From DATKXU01 sp035528905 (GTDB taxonomy: Bacteria > Armatimonadota > UBA5829 > DTJY01), in the NCBI GenBank assembly GCA_035528905.1, contig DATKXU010000083.1:16455-80454 (forward strand): a DNA stretch of 64,000 nucleotides, read 5' to 3'. The first letter of the stretch is position 1. The number at the start of each line of letters is the position of its first letter. The notes below the pieces were generated by a model. That model made no database searches, had not been told where the DNA came from, and saw nothing but the letters and a program-made list of their open reading frames with translations. A program made the position numbers and the translations under genes. This document shows, in pieces, positions 16,322-24,915 of this stretch.

Positions 16322-18256
16322 CTACTTGCTCTCCTCAGTGAACACGAGCTTCCCAAATCTGATGGGCGTATGGAACGAACCATAGGTCGGCGACCAGCAC
16401 AAATGCTCGGCGTCAGGGCCGGTACGATTCACAGCCCGATTGCGGCAGAAGTTAGCATGCCATGTCTGACCCGCAGGAGATGAGACGTTAAGAGCCGAGA
16501 ACGGCAGGGCCAGCTCCGCAGTCCATGCATCCTGCTCTCTCCCCGAGGCCGCCTGCCAATCCGGGTTGAACGCGGCGTCAGTGGCATGCGCATCGTACAT
16601 CGTGCCGCACGCGTTTGCAGCAAACTCGTAGTAGTCCTTCGATCGCGCCTGTACGTCAAGGAAGACCTCAAGCGAGTCTTCATAGAACACCGGATCGTCG
16701 CGCGCGATGACATCCGCTTTGATCCTGTCCAGATCGCGCTCGCGGCAGCGATACGCGATGTACAGGTTTCCACCATCATAGGCAAGGTACACCTCGGTCG
16801 GCTGCGAAGCGCCGGCGCCGAGACTTGTGTAGTCGAGAGTGACCTTCCCCGCTTCCCGCCAGACGGGATCGTCGAGCTTGCCATCAATCACCGGAGCCGA
16901 AGCCACCAGGGGCACCTCAACATCCGGAATGGGTATCAACCTTCCAGGTATGAAAATCGGCGGAGGACTCGGAGGCACGTAAGGGGTTTTTCGGGCGAGA
17001 TATGATGCGTATGCCAACAAGGTTCTTGCCATTGCGAGCCTCGCATCTGCCGCAGACAGATCATCCGGAGACGCCCCGTGCTTCAATCCATCCCGCGCGG
17101 AACAAATAAGCCGTCTCGCGCCCTCGACCGGTGATCGGAACGAAGCGAGAGCCTTCCTCCTGAATGGCCCCCTCCCGAGAGCGTTCATCCGGTTGGCGTC
17201 TAAGTACGCACTTGAAAACAGCGCGACACCGCCTGCCGACTCATCCCTGGCCACGCGAATTTGCTCCAGCATCGCTTCTGTCCCGGACTGCCCGTGCAGC
17301 CCGATCCCGGGCACCAGCAGAGCGCGGTCGGCGAGCACGCTTCTTGCCTGAGTGACGGCCTTTCGGAAGTATGCAACATCGGAGGTGTAGTCCATCGGCG
17401 CAAGATAATCAACCCACTTGTTCGCGGCCCAGTGTTCCCAGTTCTGCAGGTAACACAGCCTGGCCTGGTCGGGAAGCGAGCCGACCGCCGCCGAAATCTT
17501 CGCATTAGGACGCACCTTCTTCACAGCAGCACTGACATCCGCGACGAAGGTGTCTATCAGGCTCTCACGCCAGAGATGCCAGTCCAGCACAGGCTTCGTG
17601 AAGGGCTCGATTACCAGCGGATCAGTCACATACTTGGCTCGGAACTTGCTCCGGCAGCTTTCGTTGTAGCAGTAGTCGGCGCTGGGAAAGCGAATGTAAT
17701 CCAGTTGAATCCCATCAACCGGGTACTTCTTGACCAGCTCCACAATTGCAGTCGAAAGTAGTCGCCGCACCTCAGGAAGCGAGGGACACAACCAGCAGCC
17801 CTGATCGTCTTCAAGCGTGCGCCCGTCCTTTCCGACGGCGACCCATTCCGGGTGATCCCCCAGGATACCCCCTTTATCCTCGGCATTCCCCGCACGGAAG
17901 ACCCAGACCCACGGATGCACCTCGATGCCGTGCTTGTGAGCCTCATCAATCACGACGCCCAGCATATCCACATCGCCCCAAAGGTTCTGCTGCTTGAGAC
18001 ACGAGCTCCGATATGCCGAGTACCCGTTGTAGATAGCCTCGGGCTGCACCACATTGATCCCGGCTTTTGCGTAACGGCGAATGAGATCGCGGATGCCCTG
18101 CTCCGTCTTTGGGATGCTGCGCCTGTCCATCCAGACAATCCGAATCTCCACAGGCCAGGAGGACCACTGCTTCGGAAGAAGGTCTGCGGCACCTGCACGC
18201 GCGACAAGCATTAGCATTAAGGGGATACACAGGAGGCTGAAGCGAATACCTCTCAT
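16322..18256 (-). CDS. secreted GHL10 (DUF187) family hydrolase-like protein with C-terminal CBM9-like domain
   Basis: A 644-residue exported protein. A signal peptide (RGIRFSLLCIPLMLMLVARAGA) precedes a TIM-barrel of the GHL10/DUF187 group (about 35-380). Its motifs include GINVVQPEAIYNG, GIEVHPWVWVFRAG, YPVDGIQLDYIRFP and YLAPMDYTSD. A proline-rich linker (TPYVPPSPPPIFIPG) leads to a CBM9-like beta-sandwich (about 455-640: PVIDGKLDDPVWREA, LYIAYRCRE, YEDSLEVFLD). Characterised relatives act on polysaccharides; the substrate here is unknown. ATG 18256 has AGGAGA upstream. It leads the operon with the sugar kinase and nucleotidyltransferase. Confidence 0.85.
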   Translation of the reverse strand: MRGIRFSLLCIPLMLMLVARAGAADLLPKQWSSWPVEIRIVWMDRRSIPKTEQGIRDLIRRYAKAGINVVQPEAIYNGYSAYRSSCLKQQNLWGDVDMLGVVIDEAHKHGIEVHPWVWVFRAGNAEDKGGILGDHPEWVAVGKDGRTLEDDQGCWLCPSLPEVRRLLSTAIVELVKKYPVDGIQLDYIRFPSADYCYNESCRSKFRAKYVTDPLVIEPFTKPVLDWHLWRESLIDTFVADVSAAVKKVRPNAKISAAVGSLPDQARLCYLQNWEHWAANKWVDYLAPMDYTSDVAYFRKAVTQARSVLADRALLVPGIGLHGQSGTEAMLEQIRVARDESAGGVALFSSAYLDANRMNALGRGPFRRKALASFRSPVEGARRLICSARDGLKHGASPDDLSAADARLAMARTLLAYASYLARKTPYVPPSPPPIFIPGRLIPIPDVEVPLVASAPVIDGKLDDPVWREAGKVTLDYTSLGAGASQPTEVYLAYDGGNLYIAYRCRERDLDRIKADVIARDDPVFYEDSLEVFLDVQARSKDYYEFAANACGTMYDAHATDAAFNPDWQAASGREQDAWTAELALPFSALNVSSPAGQTWHANFCRNRAVNRTGPDAEHLCWSPTYGSFHTPIRFGKLVFTEESK

Positions 18257-18308
18257 CAATCGTCTCCTATGTGCGGCATGCGATCCTCGTCCCGGGTGAA
18301 TCCGCACC

Positions 18309-18338
18309 AATATAGCATTGCCTGGAAGAGGCTGTCAA
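18309..18338 (-). promoter_or_regulatory. promoter of the GHL10-kinase-nucleotidyltransferase operon
   Basis: TTGACA (18333-18338) and TATATT (18309-18314) are 18 nt apart on the minus strand, about 50 nt ahead of the start codon. Confidence 0.85.
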
Positions 18339-18399
18339 ACGCCAGGAGGTGAGGTGCATCCCAGGGGGCTGGATATCGCGGAATAATGCTCGACACGGG

Positions 18400-19497
18400 C
18401 TACGTCTTCAGATGTGGCTCGATCAAAGGCCAGGTGCGCTCGATCAACACGCACATCAGCCGGGCAGCGTAAGGCGCAATTTCCGGGTCTGGAAAATCGC
18501 CGCTGTAGGGCAGGCGGAACCTTGCTTCCGCCCATCTGCGGCCCCAGGGCACGAGTTCGAACTGCAGGCCGATGTCCTTCGTGATAGCAGGCACATGCGG
18601 TCGAACCACTTCCAGCCATTGGAGGCTCTCCTGCCGGTCGTCAAACTCGAAATGCAGGGCGGTATCCAGACGCTTCTCTCTCCTCCTGACAATCCACTCA
18701 TAGTGGATATCGGCTGAGCCGAACCGCACGCACATGTACACGCCGGATGCTCTACCGGACGACCTGAAGCGGGCGTCCAGCCTGTTAAACTCATCTGCCG
18801 CCCAGCGCCAGAATCTTGCGCGCGCGGCCTTGCCGCTCTGCTTGTCGCTGGGCGCCGCCTGCTCTCGCGAGACACCGATCGTGTAGTCGGGCGCCTCATG
18901 CGTCGGGATAATAGTTCTGGGTACGAGAACGACCTGAGAGAAGTCCGTCGTGCAGTAAGGCGTCAGTTCAACGCAGGAGATATCCATTCCGAAGCCGCGC
19001 AGCCACAGCACGCAGTTTGTCAATTCCTTGTCCTCAATCGAGCCGGCGGCCAGTATGATTCTAGGATGGCCGCGCAGCTCCGGCAGTTCCTCTGAATGCA
19101 GGAATTCAAGGATCCTCGCCGATGCTTCGTCCTCTGTACTGCCCTCGAATCTGGCTAGTGCAGCGACCACGTCATCAATCGTCATGGCGGAACACAGTGC
19201 GGCATAGCGGATCGCCTGCTGATCTGCCAAGGATCGGTCGGCATCCAGCTTTAGCTCGACAACTACGAGGTGCGCATCGGCATCGAGCGCGAGGATGTCC
19301 AGACGGCGATTGCTTTTGTCGAAGCCGCTGAACTCGGAAGAGACAACCAGCAGAGGCTCGCCGAGCAGGCCGGGGTCATTCGCAACCCAGCGCTGGAGAT
19401 CATCTCGCTCCGTGATTCCAATGTCGCGAAACGAAACCGGTCCTGCTTTGACAGGTTCGTGCGTATTGGGGTCAACGACATAGATCTGATTGGCCAT
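18400..19497 (-). CDS. NucS-like PD-(D/E)XK nuclease-domain protein
   Basis: A 365-residue cytoplasmic protein. The region 60-95 reads RRLDILALDADAHLVVVELKLD, with the Asp and the E-x-K triad of a PD-(D/E)XK nuclease core, followed by DQQAIRYAALCS. This matches the NucS/DUF91-type domain. The C-terminal ~150 residues (ARARFWRWAADEFNRLD, then VYMCVRFGSADIHYEW) look like the DUF4268-type domain often found with such nucleases. The likely role is DNA cleavage, perhaps repair or defence, but no methylase or helicase lies nearby. AGGAGG lies 14 nt before the ATG. It follows the menaquinone operon by 62 nt and may be cotranscribed. Confidence 0.72.
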   Translation of the reverse strand: MANQIYVVDPNTHEPVKAGPVSFRDIGITERDDLQRWVANDPGLLGEPLLVVSSEFSGFDKSNRRLDILALDADAHLVVVELKLDADRSLADQQAIRYAALCSAMTIDDVVAALARFEGSTEDEASARILEFLHSEELPELRGHPRIILAAGSIEDKELTNCVLWLRGFGMDISCVELTPYCTTDFSQVVLVPRTIIPTHEAPDYTIGVSREQAAPSDKQSGKAARARFWRWAADEFNRLDARFRSSGRASGVYMCVRFGSADIHYEWIVRRREKRLDTALHFEFDDRQESLQWLEVVRPHVPAITKDIGLQFELVPWGRRWAEARFRLPYSGDFPDPEIAPYAARLMCVLIERTWPLIEPHLKT

Positions 19498-19559
19498 GGT
19501 CTTCGCTTACACCTCCTGTGTTCCGCGAAGTGGTCAATACTGCTGGTTTACACTCCATG

Positions 19560-20426
19560 CTACCTGATCCAGGTACGCCAGTCCGGGCCGATGTCGCCGC
19601 GGAGCCGATATCGCTCCATCAGTCTGGCACAGTCGCAAGGCGGCTCTGACGACAGAACTCGGGCTGGTAGCAAGGCGATGATATCAGGAAAAAGTTCCAC
19701 AGCGTCCTGCACAGTTTCTTTTTCCTTTTCATCGAGCAGGCCCTCGAACAGGACACCAGGCGTGAACGGCCTGTCCGCTATGCCCTCTGCGTAGTTCGTG
19801 ATATAGCAGATGGCAGCATAGCACATCTCAAGCTCCTTGGCGAGGAAAACTTCCGGGGCAAGCGTCATACCCACCATATCGCCGCCAAGCAGTCTATACT
19901 TGCGAACCTCGGCCGGAGTTTCGAGCCTCGGCCCTTCGGTGCAGACGTAGACTCCCCCGGAGCGGCATGCCACACCGATCTTGCTCATTACATCGGCTAT
20001 TGCACTTCTCAGCGACGGGCAGAAGACGGGGTTCTGCCGCACAAAGCCCCAGCCGGTACCTTCGAAGAAGCTGGAGGCCCGCGCCTTCGTTTCGTCAATG
20101 AGATCATCCGGGATGACAAATTGACCGATGGCAAGCGCCTCGTCAACGGCTCCCGGGCCGGACCATGAGACAATGCGGCCGGTTCCCATCTCCTTGAGCG
20201 CCCAGATATTCGCCCGATAGTTGACCCATGGCGCGGCAGACCAGTAGCCCTCTTCCCCATGGCGAGACATGAAAAGGATGTCATGTCCCCCCACGTGCAG
20301 CTTATGGATCGGCTGAGATTCGCCAAACGGGGTCTTGATCGGAGGAATTCGCTCCCCCGAAAGCTCCCCCGACCTGATGAAGGAATATGCCTGGCTACCT
20401 CCGATGACGGCAAGTTGATTGGTCAA
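19560..20426 (-). CDS. MTAP/PNP-family nucleoside phosphorylase in the menaquinone operon
   Basis: A 288-residue purine nucleoside phosphorylase of the MTAP/PNP superfamily. It shows LAVIGGSQAYSF at the N terminus, VNYRANIWALKEMG, GQFVIPDDLID, YVCTEGPRLETPAEVRKYRLLG and GMTLAPEVFLAKELEMCYA. The base-binding loop reads ITNYAEG, with Asn where methylthioadenosine phosphorylases have Asp (TDYD). By family knowledge Asn favours 6-oxopurines such as hypoxanthine. The start is TTG 20426, overlapping the mqnC stop, with GGAGG about 11 nt upstream. Since no MqnB hydrolase is present, I infer it may release the base from futalosine or aminofutalosine. General purine or methylthioadenosine salvage is the alternative. 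Confidence 0.82.
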   Translation of the reverse strand: MTNQLAVIGGSQAYSFIRSGELSGERIPPIKTPFGESQPIHKLHVGGHDILFMSRHGEEGYWSAAPWVNYRANIWALKEMGTGRIVSWSGPGAVDEALAIGQFVIPDDLIDETKARASSFFEGTGWGFVRQNPVFCPSLRSAIADVMSKIGVACRSGGVYVCTEGPRLETPAEVRKYRLLGGDMVGMTLAPEVFLAKELEMCYAAICYITNYAEGIADRPFTPGVLFEGLLDEKEKETVQDAVELFPDIIALLPARVLSSEPPCDCARLMERYRLRGDIGPDWRTWIR

Positions 20427-21520
20427 TGCTCTTCGCGCCTCCGTGGCGAATCCACCACGTATTCCAGCACGCGGTAGCAGGTGTCCCGGCGGCACGGTGT
20501 ATATCCTGCTTCGGTAATCGCCTGCCGGAGCTCCTCCTCGCTCATGTGGAAGCTCACACCCGCCGCAGCTACGACGTTCTCCTCGATCATCGTGCTCCCC
20601 AGGTCGTTTGCACCGAAATACAGCGCGACTTGGCCGATCTTAGCGCCTTGCGTAACCCACGATGCCTGGATATTCCTGAAATTGTCCAGTACCAGCCTGG
20701 AAATCGCAAGCGTGCGCAGGTAGTCATAGCCGCCGACTGCCTCACCGCCGAGCTTGGTATTCGCAGGCTGGAAAGTCCACGGGATGAACGCGGTAAAGCC
20801 GCCCGTGCGTTCCTGCAGCTCGCGAATCCTGATAAGGTGTTCGACCCGGTCGGCGAAGCTCTCAATATGCCCGAACATCATCGTAGCCGTAGTGGGAACT
20901 CCGAGGCGGTGCGCGGTCTCCATAACGTCGAGCCACTCCTGCGTCGTGCATTTCGACGGGCTGAGGCCGCTCCTGCAAGCGTCGGTGAGGATCTCCGCGC
21001 CGCCCCCCGGTATCGAATCGAGTCCCGCGGCCTTCAGGCGGGCTATCGCGTCCCCGATAGTCAGCCCGGAAACCCGGGCGACGTGCACAATCTCCGGCGG
21101 GGAGAAGGAGTGCACGTGCACCTTGAAACGCTCCCTGATGCCGCGAACCATCCGCTCGTAGTAGGAGATGTCGAGATCGGGATGCAGGCCGCCCTGCATG
21201 AGGATTTGGGTCGCTCCCAGCCCGACAGCTTCCGCTATCTTCTCATGGATTTCCTCGCTCGAAAGCAGGTACGCCTCCGGGGAATCAGCAGCGCGGTAGA
21301 AAGCGCAAAACCTGCACTTCGACACGCAGATATTCGTGTAGTTGATGTTGCGGTCCACGACATACGTGCGGAACGGCTCCGGATGGAGACGACGGCATAC
21401 CGCGTCAGCGGCGAGACCGAGCTCCGGCAACTCCACACCCTCAAAGAGACGAACGGCCTCCTCGGCGGAGATGCGCGCGCCTTCGACGGCCTTGCTAAGA
21501 ATCCGACCTGCAGCGTTCAT
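20423..21520 (-). CDS. mqnC: cyclic dehypoxanthinyl futalosine synthase
   Basis: A radical SAM enzyme that cyclises dehypoxanthine futalosine in the futalosine pathway to menaquinone. The 365-residue protein has the cluster motif CVSKCRFCAFYR, preceded by RNINYTNI, then ILMQGGLHPDL, SIPGGGAEIL and TTATMMFGHIE. ATG 21520 overlaps the mqnA stop by 4 nt and gives the normal N terminus; a longer frame lies inside mqnA. It resembles its neighbour MqnE closely, as expected for the two radical SAM enzymes of this pathway. The IPWTFQPANTKLGG segment distinguishes MqnC from MqnE, which has VPLAYHP there. Confidence 0.95.
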   Translation of the reverse strand: MNAAGRILSKAVEGARISAEEAVRLFEGVELPELGLAADAVCRRLHPEPFRTYVVDRNINYTNICVSKCRFCAFYRAADSPEAYLLSSEEIHEKIAEAVGLGATQILMQGGLHPDLDISYYERMVRGIRERFKVHVHSFSPPEIVHVARVSGLTIGDAIARLKAAGLDSIPGGGAEILTDACRSGLSPSKCTTQEWLDVMETAHRLGVPTTATMMFGHIESFADRVEHLIRIRELQERTGGFTAFIPWTFQPANTKLGGEAVGGYDYLRTLAISRLVLDNFRNIQASWVTQGAKIGQVALYFGANDLGSTMIEENVVAAAGVSFHMSEEELRQAITEAGYTPCRRDTCYRVLEYVVDSPRRREEH

Positions 21521-22320
21521 TCTCGATTGCACCTGCCAGCAAGCGGCGTGTACAGCTCGACCTCGTGGTCGCTCTCTAACAGCCCATATCCGCGGCCTCT
21601 CTCCCGAAACACCGCCAGCGCTTCCATGTGGCGATCTGTCAGTTCGTAGTCCATGATCTCGCTGAGGTATCGGAGGCATGCATCCACCGGTAATCCCAGC
21701 CTCACGGCCTCTACCCTACTGATCTCGTCCAGCGATTGAAGCCCGCGCGACTTCGACCTGCCGAGAATGTCCGGCAGACCAGGCGCCGCCACATCGGGAT
21801 TCACAGCCCAGACTGCGAAGACGAACGGCAAGCCGGTCAGCATGTGCCATTCCTCGCCCAGGTCCAGCGCCGGCCAGCGTCCCACCGGCGCCCGCATAGT
21901 CGTATCACCGATGACAACTGCCGCATCGCATGCCTCCAGCATGTCCGGCAGCGAAGGCGGCATGGGCACGAACTCCGGCAGCAGTTCGTACCGCTCCCTC
22001 AGGATAATCCTCGCCAGAAGAACCGATGTCAGCGAGCTGGTGTCCAGAGCCACTCTGCGGATGGATTCCACGCTCCCCTTGTAGAAGACCTTCACACTCT
22101 CCGATCGGCCGACGCACGAGATGCTGATATTCGGAACGATTTGCAGGCGCGGATTAGCAAAGCACGCGACCGATGACACCAGCCCCGCCGCAATCTCGCG
22201 CCTGTCGAGCATGGAGGCGAGGCGAGAAGGCACCGCAGAGACAACCTCGACCTCAGGTTCGTCCTTCAGCCCCCAGATGAGCGGCTTGCCATTTAGATAG
22301 GGAACCGCGCCGATTCTTAT
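21517..22320 (-). CDS. mqnA: chorismate dehydratase MqnA, with apparent ATA start
   Basis: MqnA dehydrates chorismate to 3-enolpyruvyl-benzoate, the entry into the futalosine pathway. The frame encodes IRIGAVPYLNGKPLIWGL at its N terminus, the conserved MqnA opening, then AVPSRLASMLDRREIAAGLVSS and VIGDTTM. No ATG, GTG or TTG lies between the conserved start and upstream sequence. An ATA at 22320 is preceded by GAGG at 7 nt and overlaps the mqnE stop as ATAA, exactly as ATGA would. The first ATG (22233) would remove about 29 conserved residues. Length 267 residues fits the family. Either a non-canonical start or a sequence error is implied. Confidence 0.88.
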   Translation of the reverse strand: MRIGAVPYLNGKPLIWGLKDEPEVEVVSAVPSRLASMLDRREIAAGLVSSVACFANPRLQIVPNISISCVGRSESVKVFYKGSVESIRRVALDTSSLTSVLLARIILRERYELLPEFVPMPPSLPDMLEACDAAVVIGDTTMRAPVGRWPALDLGEEWHMLTGLPFVFAVWAVNPDVAAPGLPDILGRSKSRGLQSLDEISRVEAVRLGLPVDACLRYLSEIMDYELTDRHMEALAVFRERGRGYGLLESDHEVELYTPLAGRCNRE

Positions 22321-23420
22321 CGCTTTACCTCGTTGTACAGGGTATCCCGTTCCACGGGCACCGCGCCCGTCTCGCGGATCAGGCGCGTGATCTCGGAAAC
22401 GCTCAATCCCTCCGGGGTGTCCGCGCCTGCTGAATGCGTTATTCTCTCCTCGACCACCGTGCCGTCGAGATCATCCGCTCCAAAGTGGAGCGCGACCTGC
22501 GCCAGCTTCGGCCCGAGCATGATCCAGAAAGCCTTGATGTGCGGGAAATTGTCGAGCATGAGCCTTGCGACCGCGATCGTCTTCAAATCGTCCACGCCCG
22601 AAGTCCGCCTGCGCCCGTTCAGCGATCCGAGGCAAGTGCCCATGGGATGATATGCGAGCGGGACAAACGCCAGGAATCCGCCCGTCTCGTCCTGAAGCTC
22701 GCGCAGCCGGATGAGATGGTCAACCTTCTCCTCAGACGTCTCCACGTGACCATAGAGCATGGTGGCGTTGCTTCGAATGCCAAGCTCGTGCGCGGCACGC
22801 ATCACGTTTAGCCAACCTTCTGCCGAGAGCTTCTCGGGGCAAAGCTGCTCGCGCACCCGCCGGGAAAAGACTTCAGCGCCACCACCAGGCAGGGAACCGA
22901 GTCCCGCGCTCCGCAGTCGTGCAAGCGTATCCCGAACCGTCAAGCCTGACATGCTCGCTAAGTGATCCACCTCGACCGCCGTGAACGCCTGAAGGTGAAC
23001 GGCAGGCATACGTCTCTTCAGCGCAGACAGCATTTCCAGATAATAGTCAAGCGGCCGATCGGGATGCAGGCCGCCGACGATGTGCAGCTCCGTAAACTCC
23101 AAGCCGCGGCGAGCCGTCTCAGCCTTCTCCACAATCTCGTCTACGCTCAGCGTGTACGCGCCCGGCTCGCCCTCGCTCCTCGAAAACGCGCAGAAGCGGC
23201 ACCTGTTCTTGCAGACGTTCGTATAGTTAATGTGGCGGTTGACGATGTAGTAGGTCCGCCCACCATTCAGGCATCTTCGCACGAGATTAGCCGCCCAACC
23301 GACCGACATCAAGCTGTTCGAGTGGAACAACCGAACCCCGTCCTCGAAAGCGAGGCGTTCGCGCCGCTCCACTTTCTCAACCAGATCCCCGACGTCGGAT
23401 TTGACAGCCAGTTCCCTCAA
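22317..23420 (-). CDS. mqnE: aminofutalosine synthase
   Basis: A radical SAM enzyme that joins 3-enolpyruvyl-benzoate to the adenosyl group of SAM, giving aminofutalosine. The 367-residue protein has RHINYTNVCKNRCRFCAFSR with the CX3CX2C cluster motif, ELHIVGGLHPDRPL, SLPGGGAEVFS, RSNATMLYGHVET and FLAFVPLAYHP. The last distinguishes it from MqnC. The start ATG overlaps the ubiA stop by 4 nt. It lies between ubiA and mqnA in the menaquinone operon. The product carries adenine, so a deaminase or an adenine-accepting cleavage enzyme must act next. Confidence 0.95.
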   Translation of the reverse strand: MRELAVKSDVGDLVEKVERRERLAFEDGVRLFHSNSLMSVGWAANLVRRCLNGGRTYYIVNRHINYTNVCKNRCRFCAFSRSEGEPGAYTLSVDEIVEKAETARRGLEFTELHIVGGLHPDRPLDYYLEMLSALKRRMPAVHLQAFTAVEVDHLASMSGLTVRDTLARLRSAGLGSLPGGGAEVFSRRVREQLCPEKLSAEGWLNVMRAAHELGIRSNATMLYGHVETSEEKVDHLIRLRELQDETGGFLAFVPLAYHPMGTCLGSLNGRRRTSGVDDLKTIAVARLMLDNFPHIKAFWIMLGPKLAQVALHFGADDLDGTVVEERITHSAGADTPEGLSVSEITRLIRETGAVPVERDTLYNEVKR

Positions 23421-24301
23421 ATCAAAGCCCTTCTCAGGACAAGGTCCACCAACGCGAAAACGAAGTACCCAAAGCTCACCAAGCCGTTCGTGTTGAAGAA
23501 TGCAACGTTTGCCTTGCTGAAATCGTCCGGCTTCACCAGGCTTTGCTCGTATGCCAACAGCACCGCCGCAAACGCCACTCCGGCGTAATACACCGCTCCC
23601 GTTCCCAGGGCGATTCCGAACAGTACGAGCAGCAGAACGCAGAACGCGTGGAACAGCCGCGATACCGCAAGTCCTTTCTTCGGCCCCAATGCGCTGGGAA
23701 TGGAGAAAAGCCCGAGGCGGGCATCGAATTCCAAGTCCTGAAGCGCGTATATGATGTCGAAGCCCGCCGTCCAGAACACGACTGCAGCCGACAGAATAAT
23801 CGGGGCCAGGTCAATGCGCCCGGTAACGGCAATCCAGGCGCCGGTTGGAGCAATACCCAGCGCGAGACCCAATACGAGGTGCGAAAGCGTCGTAAAGCGC
23901 TTCGTGTACGAGTAACCGAAGATGATGAGCAAGGCAACCGGCGAGAGAGCAAAAGCCAGCGGGTTCAGCATCCACGCCGCGAAGACGAATATCCCCGAGG
24001 CAGCCACAGTAAAGGCCCAGACCTCACTCAGGCTGAGGATGCCCCTCGGGAGCGCACGACTCGCGGTCCTCGGGTTCAACGTGTCGTACTCTGCATCAAC
24101 TATTCGGTTGAAAGCCATGGCCGCGCTTCTCGCGCCGACCATCGCGACGAGGATCCACCCAAGCACCCTGAGACTCGGCAGCCCGCCCGCGACCACTGCG
24201 CTCGTAAGTGCGAATGGGAGCGCGAACACAGTATGCTCAAACTTGATCATCTCGAGCATGACAGCGATCTTGGACAGGGCTCTCGAAGCCACGGCTATCA
24301 C
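23417..24301 (-). CDS. ubiA: UbiA-family prenyltransferase (menaquinone pathway)
   Basis: This membrane enzyme transfers a polyprenyl chain to an aromatic acid; within this operon it is expected to prenylate the naphthoate-type intermediate (MqnP-like role). The 294-residue protein has about eight membrane segments. It carries the first Asp-rich motif NRIVDAEYDTLNPRT and a second in DIIYALQDLEFDARLG. The start GTG at 24301 overlaps the ubiX stop as GTGA, with GGGGGAG 9 nt upstream. Internal ATG starts (MLEMIKFEHTVFALPF) are alternatives. It overlaps mqnE by 4 nt. Confidence 0.9.
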   Translation of the reverse strand: MIAVASRALSKIAVMLEMIKFEHTVFALPFALTSAVVAGGLPSLRVLGWILVAMVGARSAAMAFNRIVDAEYDTLNPRTASRALPRGILSLSEVWAFTVAASGIFVFAAWMLNPLAFALSPVALLIIFGYSYTKRFTTLSHLVLGLALGIAPTGAWIAVTGRIDLAPIILSAAVVFWTAGFDIIYALQDLEFDARLGLFSIPSALGPKKGLAVSRLFHAFCVLLLVLFGIALGTGAVYYAGVAFAAVLLAYEQSLVKPDDFSKANVAFFNTNGLVSFGYFVFALVDLVLRRALI

Positions 24302-24906
24302 TTCTCGGTGCTCCCCCACTCCGGCAGCATGGTCTGCGTTAGCCCAAGCTGCTGCATCGTTCGGGAGACGACGAAGCACACCATATCTTCCACCGTTTTC
24401 GGCTTACTGTAGAACGCCGGCGCGGCTGGCAGAATAGTCGCTCCTGCTTCCGCAAGGCTGGTAAGGCTTCGCAGGTGGATCAGGCTCAGCGGCGTCTCTC
24501 TGATAACCAGTATCAGCGGCCTGCGCTCCTTCAGACAGACATCGGCCGCGCGGGTGACCAGGTCGTTCGATATGCCCGCCGCTATCCGCCCGGCAGTGCC
24601 CATGGAGCACGGAATGATCACCATCCCCTGGTGCTGGAAGGAACCGCTCGCCGGGGGAGCAGTCAAATCGTGCGCCGACAATACCTCCACCTTCTCAGAA
24701 TACTTGCCAAGCAAGGACAGTGCGTCCACCTTGTCGGACGGAAAATCTATGCCCAGCTCCGCCCGGATCACGGTGGCGGCGTTCTCGGTAACTATGAGGC
24801 AAATCCGGTCATAGTGCTCCAGCACCGCCTCGAGGAACCGCACGGCGTAGATGCTCCCGCTGGCTCCAGTTATCGCCACGACTAACCTGCGCTCGACCCT
24901 TTTCAC
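24298..24906 (-). CDS. ubiX: flavin prenyltransferase UbiX
   Basis: UbiX attaches a dimethylallyl group to FMN to make prenylated FMN, the cofactor of the UbiD decarboxylase encoded just upstream. The 202-residue protein has VVAITGASGSIYAVRFLE at the N terminus, IIPCSMGTAGRIAAGISNDLVTRAADV, and LILVIRETPLSLIHL, all standard UbiX motifs. It begins 9 nt after ubiD and overlaps ubiA by 4 nt. Confidence 0.95.
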   Translation of the reverse strand: MKRVERRLVVAITGASGSIYAVRFLEAVLEHYDRICLIVTENAATVIRAELGIDFPSDKVDALSLLGKYSEKVEVLSAHDLTAPPASGSFQHQGMVIIPCSMGTAGRIAAGISNDLVTRAADVCLKERRPLILVIRETPLSLIHLRSLTSLAEAGATILPAAPAFYSKPKTVEDMVCFVVSRTMQQLGLTQTMLPEWGSTEK

Positions 24907-24915
24907 TTGAACCTT

